64,000 nt of DNA, taken from positions 55,902,318 through 55,966,317 of the forward strand of contig JBANSL010000004.1 of NCBI GenBank assembly GCA_037127255.1. Direction: 5' to 3'. Positions 22,619-34,177 of the stretch are shown piece after piece. Positions within the stretch are counted from its first letter, which is position 1. Each line of letters opens with the position of its first letter. Both the position numbers and the translations under genes were made by a program. This DNA comes from Persicaria tinctoria (Eukaryota; Streptophyta; Magnoliopsida; Caryophyllales; Polygonaceae). The notes under the pieces were generated by a model. The model had not been told where the DNA came from and did not search any database. It was given only the letters and a program-made list of their open reading frames with translations.

Positions 22619-23089
22619 GCAAGCCTTTTGATGTAAATTATGTAGTTTTAGACAATTTTTTGGGTTAAAATACAGTTTTGGACATTTTATTGTATATGTA
22701 AATTTTATAATTATGTATATAAATTTTGTAGCTTTTACATGTAAATTTTGTATAATTAATGAAAATTTATTATATGTAAATTGTGTATTTTTTTTATTTA
22801 AAATATTGGACTTTTTAGCCCGGGTATGAAGAAACTGGGCTAAAAAGCATTAGCTATGGCAGCTTGTCGTAGCAAATATGTAGTGTCTTTTATAGGGTCG
22901 CTTAGCCGTAGCTTAGCCGTCGCTAATTTTTTTTTGCTACGGCTATTTGCCGAAGCTACCAAATTTTGCCACCCCAAAATTCACGACCCCTCCATTTTCC
23001 GTAGCTAAGCCGAAGCTAAACCCCTTTTGCCACCCCTTGAACCTCTTTTGCCACGGCTTTTTGCAGAAGCGAATTTTGTTTTTGTAGTG

Positions 23090-23451
23090 ATTCTCCTTCA
23101 TCTCCACCTACCTTGCCTGCTCCTCAGTGTGTGCCCACATATGATGAGTTTTTGCAGCCCCTTCACACATCAATTGATCAGGCATCAACCCCTTTATCTC
23201 CATCTCCTAATCAGTATATTCGTAATGAGGATGTTGCTTTTGATTCCTTGAGCAATGACACACCTGATCAGTCTGCTACTCCCAACTTTCAAAGTTTTGT
23301 GCATTCACCCTTACCCCCTATGGTGGGGTCTATTCCCCTTTTCCGTCCCAAAAGACAAGTCAAACCTCCTAGTCACCTGCAAGATTATGTGTATTCTGGC
23401 TTGCCTTCTCGTCACAGTTATGCTCCATCATATTCAGGATCACAGTCTTTT
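23090..23451 (+). pseudogene. Copia polyprotein segment between integrase and RT
   Basis: The open frame continues directly from the pre-insertion frame at 18399 (GMHS-PSSPPTLPAPQ). It is Pro/Ser-rich and includes RPKRQVKPPSHLQDYV, the conserved landmark before copia RT, then SYSGSQS, where CACTA 2 inserted. The remainder continues at 31038. Confidence 0.85.
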
Positions 23452-23849
23452 CACTACTAGAATACTGCAATTAGACATCATGTCATTTAAGTCTGTCAAG
23501 AAATCAACAGATGTTAAATTTATCTATTACATCGGGGTTTTTTTTGTGATGTCAAAAGAAGTATAGACGATGGTCAAATTTTTGGACAGATGTGAAACTG
23601 TTAATTCTAAAAAAACCAAAACGCGTGCTATATGGGAAAAGGCGGAATCCAAACACTTAGAAAAAAAATTCGGAGCCCGGGCCCCAAATTTTGGAGGTAA
23701 TGTTAAAATTTTGGAAGTAATGTTAACACTTTCAAAATTTTGACCTTCCTTTTTCCAATAACTTTTAACACTTAGAAAATAATTGACCATTTTTCTTACT
23801 TTCCTAAAATTTAACACAAAATAATTCTATCTTCTTCTATCTCCCCTCA

Positions 23850-24500
23850 CATTCAATCTACTCTAAACTCCCTCGAGCTTCTTCTCTCCAAAACAAACCA
23901 AACCCCCCAAACCGAATTTCTTCCTCTCTCGCCAGATCCAAGCTTCCCCTTGCCAGCTCTGGCAACCGACGTTCAGTGCTGCCTCACTTCTCCGGCCATC
24001 ACCGACTTTAAGGAATCGCGAAAATGGATAGGAGTTGAAACCCTAAATCGCCGACGAGGTATTCGGCATTACAACCTATATGTTTGGCTTCATTTGTTTC
24101 CTATCTTCATTCTGATTTGGTTTATTGTTTAATTTTACATTCAATCTGCTCTAAACTCCCTCGAGCTTCCTCTCTCCAGAACGAACAAAACCCCCAAGTC
24201 ATCTTCCTCTCTCACCAGATCCAAGCTTCCACTTGCTAGCTCCGGCGACCGACGTTCAGTGCTGCCTCACTTCTCCGGCCATCACCGACTTTAAGGAATC
24301 GCGAAAATGGATAGGAGTTGAAACCCTAAATCGCTGACGAGGTATTCGGCATTACAACCTATATGTTTGGCTTCATTTGTTTCCCATCTTCATTCTAATT
24401 TGGTTTCTTGTTTAATTTCACATTCAATCAGCTCTAAAGCTCTAACCCTTGGTCCACCTCTCTCCAGATCTGAGCCACGTACCAAACCCCTAACTCATCT
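23850..24500 (+). repeat. Tandem duplication, ~288-bp units
   Basis: 'cattcaatct...' recurs at 23850, 24138 and 24421. The first two units are near-identical over their length, including 'cgacgttcagtgctgcctc' and 'aaaatggataggagttg'; the third diverges after 60 bp. The content looks like a plant 5' leader (CT-rich) and short coding start. Confidence 0.85.
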
Positions 24501-25750
24501 TCTCCTCGTCCGACCATCATCATTCAGTGCTGCTACTTACATCATTCAGTGTTGCTACTTATGTTGGAGGTAATCTGTTTATGATTTATCAAGCTTGAAT
24601 CCCTCAAATCCTTGGGCTGAATTGGCTTAACCTTTGATATTCATAATTTACTAAATTCGAAACCATAAATCTGCGTTTATTTGGCCTTTTGTTTTCTTTG
24701 ATTTTGATGTGTTCGTGTGGGTTTTGATTTGGATGGTGATTTGAGGAATAAGGGATGATACCGAGAAGTGTTTTAGAAGAAACCTTATATCTGTGAACAA
24801 GCACATTCATTAGTTGGTTTTGTTATTATTAACCATTGTAGAATTAGTTTTATGCCCGCGGGTGATAACTGGTAAGATTTGATTGTGATTCATTTTGATG
24901 GGCTGAAGGCAGTGGGTGTGACTAGGGAATGTTGCTTACATTTTTGCTATTTCAATAATAATCTGACTAGCTCCATCGATTTGTATCAGATTCATTGCCA
25001 AATGCAACTGTAAGCGATTGAGTTTGTGTTATGGTACCGTATTAATCATCAGATTTATGGCTTGTGCGTCTCTTCAACAGTTTTGTAAGGTGTTTATTTA
25101 TACAATCATGAGATTCTTAGTTTTAGTGTTTATATTACCTGCGAAATTGGAGTATTTCTGTGCTGGATTTTTTCATCTTGGGCGGCAATTTAGATTATGC
25201 AATTTTGAGTTTCTTATGTTTGTGGCCTTAAAAGACTATTGGTACTGTATTAATCACATAGTTTTGATTGTCGTAGCCTCTTCTGGTATCGTCCATATGG
25301 ATCTGCACTGCTAGCAGTTTCATCTGTGTACATAAACAACTTCATATATACTCCATCTGGATTTCTCAAATCCTTTCTTTGTCTTTAAAACCCATGAGAA
25401 GTAGGTATATTGTGGTGGATAATTTCTGACTTCTATGTCAGTTGATTTGTGCAAGAGTGGTTTTAAGGATTTGGAATGGAATACTCAGATGATTGGATCT
25501 GCACTGCTAGCAGTTTCTTTATCTTCTGTTTGAAGATAAAACCTCCAATTGAAATCAATGCTGATGGTTTATGTTGATGATATGTTAGGATGTGATCTAA
25601 AACATGAACAAGAGATCGATGCGGAAGCAGTATACAAGAATTTTTTCCTCAGGGTAAGTTCTAAGCTGTTCCAATAGGTCAGTAAAAATGGTCTTTTCAT
25701 TCACCACCAAACCTGTGATTTGATTTAAGATTTGTTTACATAAACTGCAG

Positions 25751-27142
25751 GCCATGGCAGCCAGGAGCCCAAATCTAAGGTTTCAAAAAGCTCTAAACAA
25801 GAGACTGTAAGCAAAACCTCATTATATTCAATCATCTTCTGCTTAGCATTTTCATCTGTGTACGTAAACAACTTCACATGACACAAATGTTATATGTTTG
25901 TTCAAGTGAGAACAAGAAATGTGCATTTTCAGCACCTCCAAAATCTTCAAAGTCCAGGATTCCGAGATTGGTGTTGTTATCTTCAGTTTCTCGGAAGCTT
26001 CTTGATGATAAAGATGCACCGCAACCACCTCCAAAGCCTACTACAACTCCCAAGGCCAGAGTGAAGTATGTTGCTGAAAAGTACATGACTACTCCTAGGG
26101 TCAAACACCCTGTTGCTGAGTCCAAACCCTTTCGCAACGTCATAAACGAGCCAAAAACCAGCTCTAGGATTCCAAAGCCAAAATTGGTTGCAAAGTCTTT
26201 GACATTCACTTCACCTAAGAAGAAGACTATGATGAAGACTAAAACACTTGAAGATCAGAGCACTATCACCCCCATAAAGAAGCTATGTGATGGCATCAAG
26301 AAGCTTGAGATTACCTACAAAAAGAAAGATGCCACCGGAGAACTGCGCAGTGCAAGAGCTTGCAAGAAAGTGCTTGGAACCATTGAAACCCAAGAAGGGA
26401 ATGAGAAGTCCTCTAGACGACTCAACGGTAAGATCAAAGGAATTGCACAGAAAAAGGATGACCCCAAATCTGTGCTATGTGATGGCATCAAGAAGCCTGA
26501 GACTACTGACCTAAAGAAAGCTACCAAAGGAGAATTGCGCGGTGCAAAAGCTGGCAAGAGAGTGGTTGGCAACACGAAAACCCGAGAAGAGAATGAGAAG
26601 AAGTCCTCTAAACATGTTAACAGTAAGATCAAAGGAATTGCACAGAAAAAGGATGAAACTAAATCTGTGCTTTGTGAAGTTGGACCTGGACATATCTCCA
26701 GTAAGCGGATGGACATGAATACTGCAGAAAGAAGCTGTACTTCTGGACCATGTTCCGAATCAGCAAAACCGGATCATGGTGAAGGCACCACCATGGCTTC
26801 TTCAGAAAATGAAACTCCAAAAAGTGGCACGATTTCTTTGCAAGACACTACTGAGGAAAGGGTTTTAGTAGAAACTGAGAATTCGGGAATGGGAGCTCAA
26901 ATAACAAAAGACAACCACAGTAATGCAGGGAGTGGAAATGATCAAAATCCAAGCAGTGATGAAAAGGAAAATGCCCCAATTTGTGACATCAATAGGTATG
27001 TCCCAAATCTTTATCTTGGTTGCCTTGTTTTATAAAAGATAACTCATTTTCTTGAGCCTACTTTTACAAGGATTTCACTGCCAACGACCAATCAGAAGGA
27101 GATCACGGTGTTAAGCCTGAAGCAGCATCCAAGAAAACTAAG
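25751..27142 (+). pseudogene. Captured three-exon gene piece, Lys-rich protein, family unknown
   Basis: Exon 1 (25751-25806) follows a tgcag acceptor and starts MAARSPNLRFQKALNKRL. Exon 2 (25907-26995) continues ENKKCAFSAPPKSSKSRIPR and is open for 362 codons. Exon 3 is 27071-27142, with GT donors after each. Exon 2 contains a tandem protein repeat of about 67 residues: CDGIKK ... GELRSARACKK ... GKIKGIAQKKD, then CDGIKK ... GELRGAKAGKR ... SKIKGIAQKKD. It is basic and low-complexity, with a Ser/Glu-rich end. The frame is open across all three exons, unusual for a captured fragment. I do not recognise the family. Confidence 0.5.
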
Positions 27143-27751
27143 GTAGTAATCCTTTCTTTGTCTTTAGGTGTGTAGGTCATGATCTATTGTGTAAGAATTT
27201 TAACCATCATTACCCATTCCACATTTGTCTAAACACATTTTCCATTTAAGACATTTCTTCCGGATGGTAAATGGTATATCTTACTCAAAATAAGGTTATA
27301 TCCATTTAAGTATGAGTTGGCCTTATTTTTTTTAGTTCTTTGTCACCTTTAACCCTTGGTAGAGTTGGCCTCATTTAGAAAGATTATTTGCATCAAGTAC
27401 GAGTTTGGGTTAACCTTATTTGTTTGGCTACCTCTGTTACACAAAATTTGCATAGTTGTTAATTAGAAATATTTTACTCATTTCCAATTAATCTTTTTTT
27501 TGCCTGCAGCTACTATCATGCCACTGTTATCATTGGTTTTGTGTCTTTGCGGCTATATGACAGCAGCTACTTTAACGGTTTCGTGTTTAAAACTCTGAAG
27601 TGCGGTTATGTTCAGATTACCTCCATTTGAGATGGAAGCAATATATGTCATATGTTATACTTGAATAGGGTCAGGTTGATTGTAAATTTGCGGGGTTGGT
27701 GCAAAAAGGGATAATCTTTCTTGATGCTTATTATTGTTTCTTTGTCAATAG

Positions 27752-27899
27752 GTATCATCTTGATAAGAATGCAAGCAACCCTGAAGCTGCAAAGCATTTT
27801 AACGAGGTTGCATATTCTTGTAGCATCTTATTTGATCCTAAGAAGAGAAGACAATATGATTTAGCAGGATTTGAGATGAAATCCTCCTCTTTCTTCTAG
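27752..27899 (+). pseudogene. Captured DnaJ-domain exon (ARG1-like)
   Basis: After a caatag acceptor the frame reads YHLDKNASNPEAAKHFNEVA then YSCSILFDPKKRRQYDLAGF. This is the second half of a J domain, the Hsp70 co-chaperone module, close to ARG1-type proteins. The HPD tripeptide essential for Hsp70 stimulation is HLD here. The fragment ends at a TAG at 27897 after a short unrelated tail, with no exon for the rest of the protein. It is carried in CACTA 2 and likely inactive. Confidence 0.75.
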
Positions 27900-29637
27900 C
27901 TCTCTTGTTTTCTCTAGTCAATTTAAGTTTTTTCTCTAGTCATTTTATATACGTATGAAGTTGATCTTTCCATAATGTTATGTAAATGGTTGTATCTTAG
28001 AGCTGTTAAAAGCCAGCAGATGGCTATATTTTGTACAAAATTCCAAATTTGTTGTCTATCATCATATAAAATTTATACTGTTGTTTAAATAAGTTCACAA
28101 TTTTTTTTAGGTGTATTGACCTTTGATCGAGTCTAGAATGTCTTAATGTACTCGTGCTTTACAGTTTAGTTGCCTTATATTCAATAGCAAAGAGTTTACT
28201 AATTCTTTTGGTACTTGTAGGCTTATTGCTTAAATTTCCTTGCAATCCTGAATTTCTTTAGTTACTTTCTTGAATCCAATCTCCTAAAATGCACAAATCA
28301 TAGACTTGATGAAGTTCACAATTTTTTTTTGTAGGCTTATTGTTCTTTCCATCTCTTTAGTGGGCTGCATCAAAGAACCGTCCATCGTATACTTAAGAAC
28401 AAATCGATGAAGTTCGAGTTGAAGCTCCTCGGTATATCCAGTCTTTGCTATAGGTTAATGAAGCTTCTAGGGTTGCTTAGTAAATGTGCCACTTAGTACT
28501 TCTTGTTGATTGAAAATGCAGGTGATCAACCATTTTTTGGGTCTTAATGTCTTATGCTTTAAAACATTTCTGGTATGAATGTTGGTGAATCATATACACT
28601 AATCGATTTAGGTGGTTCGGCTAGCCTGACCTATTTTGGAGATGTTCGCTAGCTAGCTAGGTAATGTAGGTCGTAGATATGTGGGCTAGCCATTTACCTT
28701 TTTTGTGATGTTGTGGCTAACCAATTTTTTAACTATGAATAGCGGCAATGTATTTTTTGTGAATGTCACATTATGAAGCTAGTATATATGTACATGAATG
28801 CGATGTTCTATCGACAAAAGCATATTGCATATCTAAACAAAAACATCGGATTAAATATGAAAATAGCAGTGCATTCATACATTTAACATCAGATCCGTCT
28901 ATTGAAACAGATGCCAGTATAACTTATACACATCGTTCTCTACAAAATAAATCGTGTGTCAATGGAGAAACAACGCCATTTTCCATTTAAATTAATGTCC
29001 AAAACAAGTTTGAACGTTAAAAATGATATATGAACTGATATAAATTTGTCAAAGTAACATCGTTATCTACAAAATAAACCGATGTCTCAATGGAGCAACA
29101 ACATCATTTTATTTTGAAAAACTGATACAAATGTATAAAACGACATCTTCTGTGTATAAAACCACAAGAATGCATTGTTTTAGAACAATATAATATCACA
29201 TATAATGGACATGAAATTAATACACAGATAATGAATACTCTCAATGCGATGTCGATAACATGGAAACACATCAGTTATAACTATATTTCATGTGGTCGGT
29301 TAAATTAAAACAATATAAAATCACGAATTATATATAGAACATGATTATAAATGTGATCACTACAACAAAAATTGTTGTCTATGTTTTATTAAGACATCAA
29401 TTATTTTTATAAATAAAGATGTAAATGTCACTTTTTTGCTTTAGGGAGACATCTTCAAATGATTTCAAATGACAAATTATGGATATTCATCAACAAGTGA
29501 ACATGTCATAACAAAAATTGAGGGGTTATAATTAATAAAAGGCATCTGCTTAAAATCGATGTGGAAAGTTTTGATCTTTTACTACACGCACAAAGAGATT
29601 GGAAATTTTTTTGAAAGACATGTGTTGACAACAGATG
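27900..29637. other. Subterminal and non-coding part of CACTA 2
   Basis: AT-rich, no gene. A segment starting 'acatcgttctctacaaaataaa' at 28929 recurs at 29057 (128-bp offset). Repeated 'gacatc' and 'caatggag' words may be subterminal transposase sites. A lone 'CACTACAACAAAAA' at 29359 has no partner end. Confidence 0.5.
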
Positions 29638-29702
29638 CATGGTCGGACCTGAATACAGGCCCAAGGGGCCTTGGCCTCGGGCACTATAGGCCCAGGGGCC
29701 CC

Positions 29703-29749
<47 letters not shown>

Positions 29750-31005
29750 AAAAAAAAGCGGATACTTACCAAGTGGGAAGGGCACACTGGAAAAAAAAGG
29801 AAAGGAAAAGGAAGGGTAAGAAAAAGAACGATGAACGGTTCTTCAAAGGGTGCTAGCAGGGCGATTCGCAAGAGAACGCCGGCATCCATTCACCAGCCGG
29901 AAATCCGGCATCCATGCTCCCCTCCCGGCGTCGGCCTCTCCCTCCGACCGCATCCCGCCAGGCGCAAGCCTCCATCGGTCTAGTTCCTGGAGCCGTGAGC
30001 CAAGTCTTCCGTCTTCGGCTCTTCGCAAATCGCATCGCCTGCGGCCTGCCCTGGCTAAAAGCTTCTCGGCTCCCTCTTGAAGTGAATGGTTGAAGACGAA
30101 ATCAGGTATCTTTTCTCAATTTCATCCTATGTTGGTCGAATTATTTGGATTTGAATTCGTTTTGGATTTAAGAGTGTGAAATTAGGGTTTTGGAATTAGG
30201 AATTCGGAATTGAATTTTTATGATTTAGGATTGATTTTGTTTTGGATATAGCCGAATTAGTTTAATTTATGATTACCTTTTTTAGCATATATTTGTTGAG
30301 TATCGGTGATTAATTTTGATTTGTTTGGCACGAAATCAAAAAATAAAATTCCGTATATTTAGATAACTTTATTATAATCAGCTTAAAATTTGAAATTGTG
30401 AATTCAAAATTTTCAAACTTTGCATAAAACTGAATACTTGAATCTTAACCACACAAGCCCTATGTGGCTATGTGTGTTTGTTTTAGGTGATTTTAGTTCT
30501 CAAGTATCTCAATTTTGAAAGAAACAAACCAATGAAACCATTATTCACTTGTGAAGAATGAATAGTGACAAAATCCAAATACAGAAATAAATCAGTTAAG
30601 AGAGGAATCAAGACTTACACCAACCAATCCAGGTTTCAATTTGTTGAAGAAATTGGCAAGGCTCAGTAAGTTGGTATCAAACATTAATTTGGTTGGGATT
30701 AGCTTGAGTCGGTTTCGTAGGCGACTTTAGATGCGGCTTGGTGATGTTGATGTGAGTGTTGGGTGTACTAGATGTAGTCCAATTCCTAACTAAACCAAAC
30801 ACTAGTAATCATTTATCGAGTTCCAGCCCAACTCGCAATTCCAAAACCGTATTCAAATCTGAACCAAAACACCAACCTGTATAATTCCCAATAGTTACTT
30901 GAGCTGCCTTGATCTATGCTTTCCCCTTCTTACACACTTTTTTATCGTGAGGGGCACAAGTTTCGTAATTCGCCTCATGCAGTTAATTTCTCAGGTCCGG
31001 CCCTG
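29638..31005. mobile_element. Non-autonomous hAT transposon
   Basis: The ends CATGGTCGGACCTGA (29638) and, inverted, CAGGGCCGGACCTGA (31005) differ at two positions. The exact 8-bp TSD AACAGATG (29630-29637, 31006-31013) is the hAT hallmark. The interior has a (TA)n run at 29705-29747 and a GC-rich block at 29850-30080, but no transposase. Confidence 0.9.
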
Positions 31006-31037
31006 AACAGATGTATAATTGAAGTTTTCTAGTAGTG

Positions 31038-32603
31038 TTTGTTGTGTTTGCCTTACAGAACCTAGCTCATTTATCTCCTACTTACATTCAGTCTTTTGTG
31101 AATGTATGTGACACATTTGAACCTCACAGTTATGCTTAGGCTAGAGGTATTGATCATTGGGAGCAAGCTATGCAGTCTGAGTTAAAGGCTCTTGAGCACA
31201 ATCAGGCATGGACAATTACTCCATTGCCTATTGGCAAAAAGGCAATTGGATCAAAATGGATTTTCTAAATTAAGTATAGACCTGATGGATCCATTGAGAG
31301 GTATAAGGCTAGATTAGCGGCTAAGGGTTATAACCAAGTGAAGGACAAGGATTACAAACAAACCTTCTCTCCTGTTGCCAAACTGTCACAATAAGGGTCA
31401 TTCTTGCTCTAGCTGCCACCAAAGGTTGGGTTCTTCATCAACTAGATGTCAATAATGCATTTTTGCACAGTTACTGATGGTCATGTTTACAAGCTCAATA
31501 GATCCTTATATGGCCTTAAACAAGCCAGCAGGCAATGGAACCATGAGCTCACAAAATTTCTAGTGAGTCTAGGATTTTCCCAATCCAAGCATGATTATTC
31601 TCTATTTGTTAAAGCCAGGGGTTCTATGATGACTGTGGCACTGGTGTATGTTGATGATATGCTGCTATTGGGGAACTCATCCACAGATATTGCTCACACT
31701 AAACAAGCACTGCACTCAGCATTCACAATCAAAGACTTGGGTATTGCTAGGTACTTCTTAGGGATGGAGATATCTAGATCAACCACTGGTATCCTTCTTA
31801 ATCAAAGGAAATACATCTTATACATTTTATTAGATGCTAAGATGGAAGGGTGTAAGGATACTTCTTTTCCCATGCAACATGGCACCAAGTTGTCATCTTC
31901 TGAAGGGGATCCTATTTCCAATCTTGAGGCATACAGAAGGATCATTGGACGATTGCTATATCTCACACTCTCAAGGCCTGACATTTCTTACACAGTCCAA
32001 CAGCTTAGCCAATTTCTTCAACACCCTCTCCAACCTCACTGGAATGCAGCTATGTATTTGCTGAGATACTTGAAATGGAGCATCAATTTGGCTTTATCAT
32101 ATCCTGCATCTTCCTCCTTCAACCTCAGTGCTTACACAGTGATGCAGATTGGGGGAATTGTCGGGATACATGCAGATCTTTGACAGGTTATTGTGTATTT
32201 TTGGGCTCTCATTTCTTGGAAAACAAATAAACAAAAGGTGGTTTCCAAGTCCTCTACAGAGAGTGAGTATAGAGCTATGTCCACTGCAGCAAGTGAACTA
32301 GTCTGGCTACATGGCTTACTTGCTGATCTCCATATTCATGTTTCCCTTCCCATCACACTCCATTGTGACAACAAATCGGCTCAGGAATTAGCAGCAAATC
32401 CAATCTTCCATGAAAGAACCAAGGATGTTCGCATTGACAGCCACTTCATCAGGGAAATGGTGCAAGATGGTTTCATCAGAACATCTCATGTGTCCTCCTC
32501 TATGCAAATCGCCGATGTATTGACCAAGGCCTTGGGAGCTCATCAACATGGGATCCTTACTAGCAAGCTTGGACTCGTTCTTCCCATCTCTTGTCCAGCT
32601 TAA
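31038..32603 (+). pseudogene. Copia reverse transcriptase and RNase H, degraded
   Basis: From FVVFALQNLAHL the frame enters [50 protein letters not shown] (motif A Asp, about 31440), LYGLKQASRQW, and YVDD at 31647-31658 (motif C). RNase H follows: SWKTNKQKVVSKSSTESEYR, HCDNKSAQELA and IADVLTKAL, ending CPA and TAA at 32601. Stops or frameshifts occur near 31134, 31268, 31390-31470 and 32180. It would have copied the element's RNA into DNA; this copy is inactive. Confidence 0.9.
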
Positions 32604-32612
32604 GGGGGTATA
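32602..32612 (+). promoter_or_regulatory. Polypurine tract of the copia element
   Basis: AAGGGGGTATA sits directly before the 3' LTR and overlaps the pol stop codon. Confidence 0.85.
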
Positions 32613-32849
32613 TGGGAGTATACATCATCATATATGAAATGTGCATTATGCACATTGTATACATTGTGGGATTAGCAGGGGTAAAAGGGTCATTTCACCT
32701 AAACAGATCTCCGAGCTCACTAGTGGGAAAGGGGATCTTGGCGTCATTTCGGTAGTTGTAACAACCCCTTATAACAAACTATGGAGAGAGCTTTCCGAGC
32801 TTCTGGTTATGGAATTTGACATGAATTTTAGCTCAATTGAGCTTATTCA
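32613..32849 (+). repeat. 3' LTR of the copia element
   Basis: 237 bp, with nine substitutions against the 5' LTR by eye, followed by TSD AATTA. Confidence 0.95.
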
Positions 32850-32854
32850 AATTA

Positions 32855-33383
32855 ATAGTAAAAATCATTTACAAAATTTTAAAAATTAAACTGACCATTA
32901 TGTGAAGAATATATTTCTAAAAAAATTTAAAACGTGATTTTCAGGATAAAAGTTTATAAAGATATAAATATAGTTTTTAAAATAGATATATAAACTATTA
33001 TAATTTTTTTAAGATAAAATTTATGTTAAAATAATTTTGGAATATATGGATACAGTGAAGTAAAATAATATAGATAGAGATCTTCATGGTCGTGGATTGC
33101 GGTTGGCGAGAAAATATTGGATTGTGGGTTCCGCAAAGTACAAGCAGTCCACGAGCGGGGCCAAGCAGCCCCTTCTCTCCGATCAGTCTACAACCATTAA
33201 AACTAAAATGTCCTTAATTACATTTAGACTTTTAATTATACATGGCTACCAAAAATTAAAAATTAAAAATTAAAAATTAAAAATTAAAAATTAAAAATTA
33301 TGGGGCAACCTACCAAAATCATGGCTACCATGCTTTGACGTTACGCTGCAAGCTCTATCATTCAACCCAAATCAACAAGCACA
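32855..33383. other. AT-rich flank, no gene seen
   Basis: Continues the sequence left of the copia insertion. Contains a heptamer (AAAAATT)n microsatellite at 33249-33300. No coding or RNA gene is seen. Confidence 0.5.
33249..33300 (+). repeat. (AAAAATT)n microsatellite
   Basis: About seven perfect heptamer units. Confidence 0.9.
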
Positions 33384-34177
33384 CTGGTGGCTCATCCGGG
33401 TCGACCCGACCCGACCCGAAAATTCCGGGTGGGGGTCAACCCAAAGACCCGGGATTTTTAAAAATGCGACCCGCCATCCGACCCGAACCCGAGATTTGTA
33501 ATTCCGGGTTTTCCGGGTCGGGTGACGGGTTCACCCGAAAACCCGAATTTTAAAATTTTGTTAATTGTTACAAAATTAAAATATTTAAAATTAAATAAAA
33601 AAGGATTTTTTTAACTTTTCATCCGCATATTAGTTATTACATATACTCCGTAGTCTCCAAATTAGTTACGTATTACACATAAACGTACTCTTCTTAGTCT
33701 TCTATGCTACTGGAAAAAAAAGGAAGTCGTGCTAATTTTCTAAAGTGCTAAATATTTCAAAGAAAAAGAAAAAGAGGAAAAAGTGCTAATTTGCTAAAAT
33801 TAGCAAATTTCTAAAGTGCTAATTTTCTACTGTAAAAAGTGCTAAGTAATTTCTAAAGTGCTAATTTTCTTTTTTTTTATTCAAAAAGTGCTAGTTTTCT
33901 ATTGTAAAAAAGAAAGAAAAACAATAAGAAGCCTATACCGCAATACGTATGGAAAATCTGGCCGGTAGGTAGAGCCACACACACAAAAAAAAAAAATCGG
34001 GTCAACGGGTCAGACCCCGAGACCTGTCGGGTCTGACCCCGACCCGCCCGTTGATCCAGGATTTGCTAAAATTTGACCCGAGACCCGACCCCTAGGGATC
34101 TCGGGTCAACCCCGACCCCGTGTTTTTCGGATCGGATCGAACGGGGTTTCCGGGTCGGGTCCATTTTGAGCCACCCT
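33384..34177. mobile_element. Small TIR element with GGGTCGG/CCCGAC-rich ends
   Basis: GGTGGCTCA at 33386-33394 is matched by inverted TGAGCCACC at 34167-34175. AAGCACA flanks both sides (33377-33383, 34178-34184). Both ends are rich in CCGGGTC/GACCCG words around an AT-rich core with 'gtgctaattttct' repeats. This is the same architecture as 760-2448 with a different terminal sequence. No ORF supports a superfamily call. Confidence 0.65.

Larger units (their letters stand above)
18400..23089 (+). mobile_element. CACTA transposon 1, non-autonomous, with captured gene pieces
   Basis: It begins CACTACAAAAA at 18400 and ends TTTTTGTAGTG at 23089, with the 3-bp TSD ATT on both sides (18397-18399, 23090-23092). 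Excision with one TSD restores the copia frame. Subterminal regions hold repeated 'tttgccac/gtggca' and 'tagcttcgg' words, typical transposase-binding arrays. There is no transposase ORF. The interior carries pieces of at least two host genes and a Stowaway MITE. Strand is nominal. Confidence 0.95.
23452..31037 (+). mobile_element. CACTA transposon 2, non-autonomous, with captured genes
   Basis: CACTACTAGAA at 23452 and TTCTAGTAGTG ending at 31037 form inverted repeats about 28 bp long with 3 mismatches. The TSD is TTT (23449-23451, 31038-31040). No transposase ORF is present. Contents: three ~285-bp tandem units, a three-exon lysine-rich gene piece, a DnaJ exon, a ~128-bp-period duplication at 28929-29110, and a hAT insertion near the right end. 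Removing it restores the copia frame (SGSQS-FVVFALQ). Strand is nominal. Confidence 0.95.
15489..32849 (+). mobile_element. Ty1/copia retrotransposon expanded by two CACTA insertions
   Basis: LTRs at 15489-15725 and 32613-32849 (237 bp each, TG...CA) are flanked by the TSD AATTA (15484-15488, 32850-32854). Gene order gag, protease, integrase, RT, RNase H defines copia. Subtracting the CACTAs at 18400-23089 and 23452-31037 with their 3-bp TSDs leaves about 5.1 kb, a usual copia length. I count 9 LTR differences (about 4%), so it is older than the Athila element. Stops and frameshifts have ended its coding capacity. Confidence 0.95.

Noticed and set aside
29359..29375. CACTACAACAAAAATTG resembling another CACTA end
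   Set aside because: No inverted partner or 3-bp TSD pair was found, so it is treated as subterminal sequence of CACTA 2.
29506..29889. 127-residue minus-strand ORF containing a Tyr-Ile run
   Set aside because: The run is a (TA)n microsatellite in the hAT element. No real gene.
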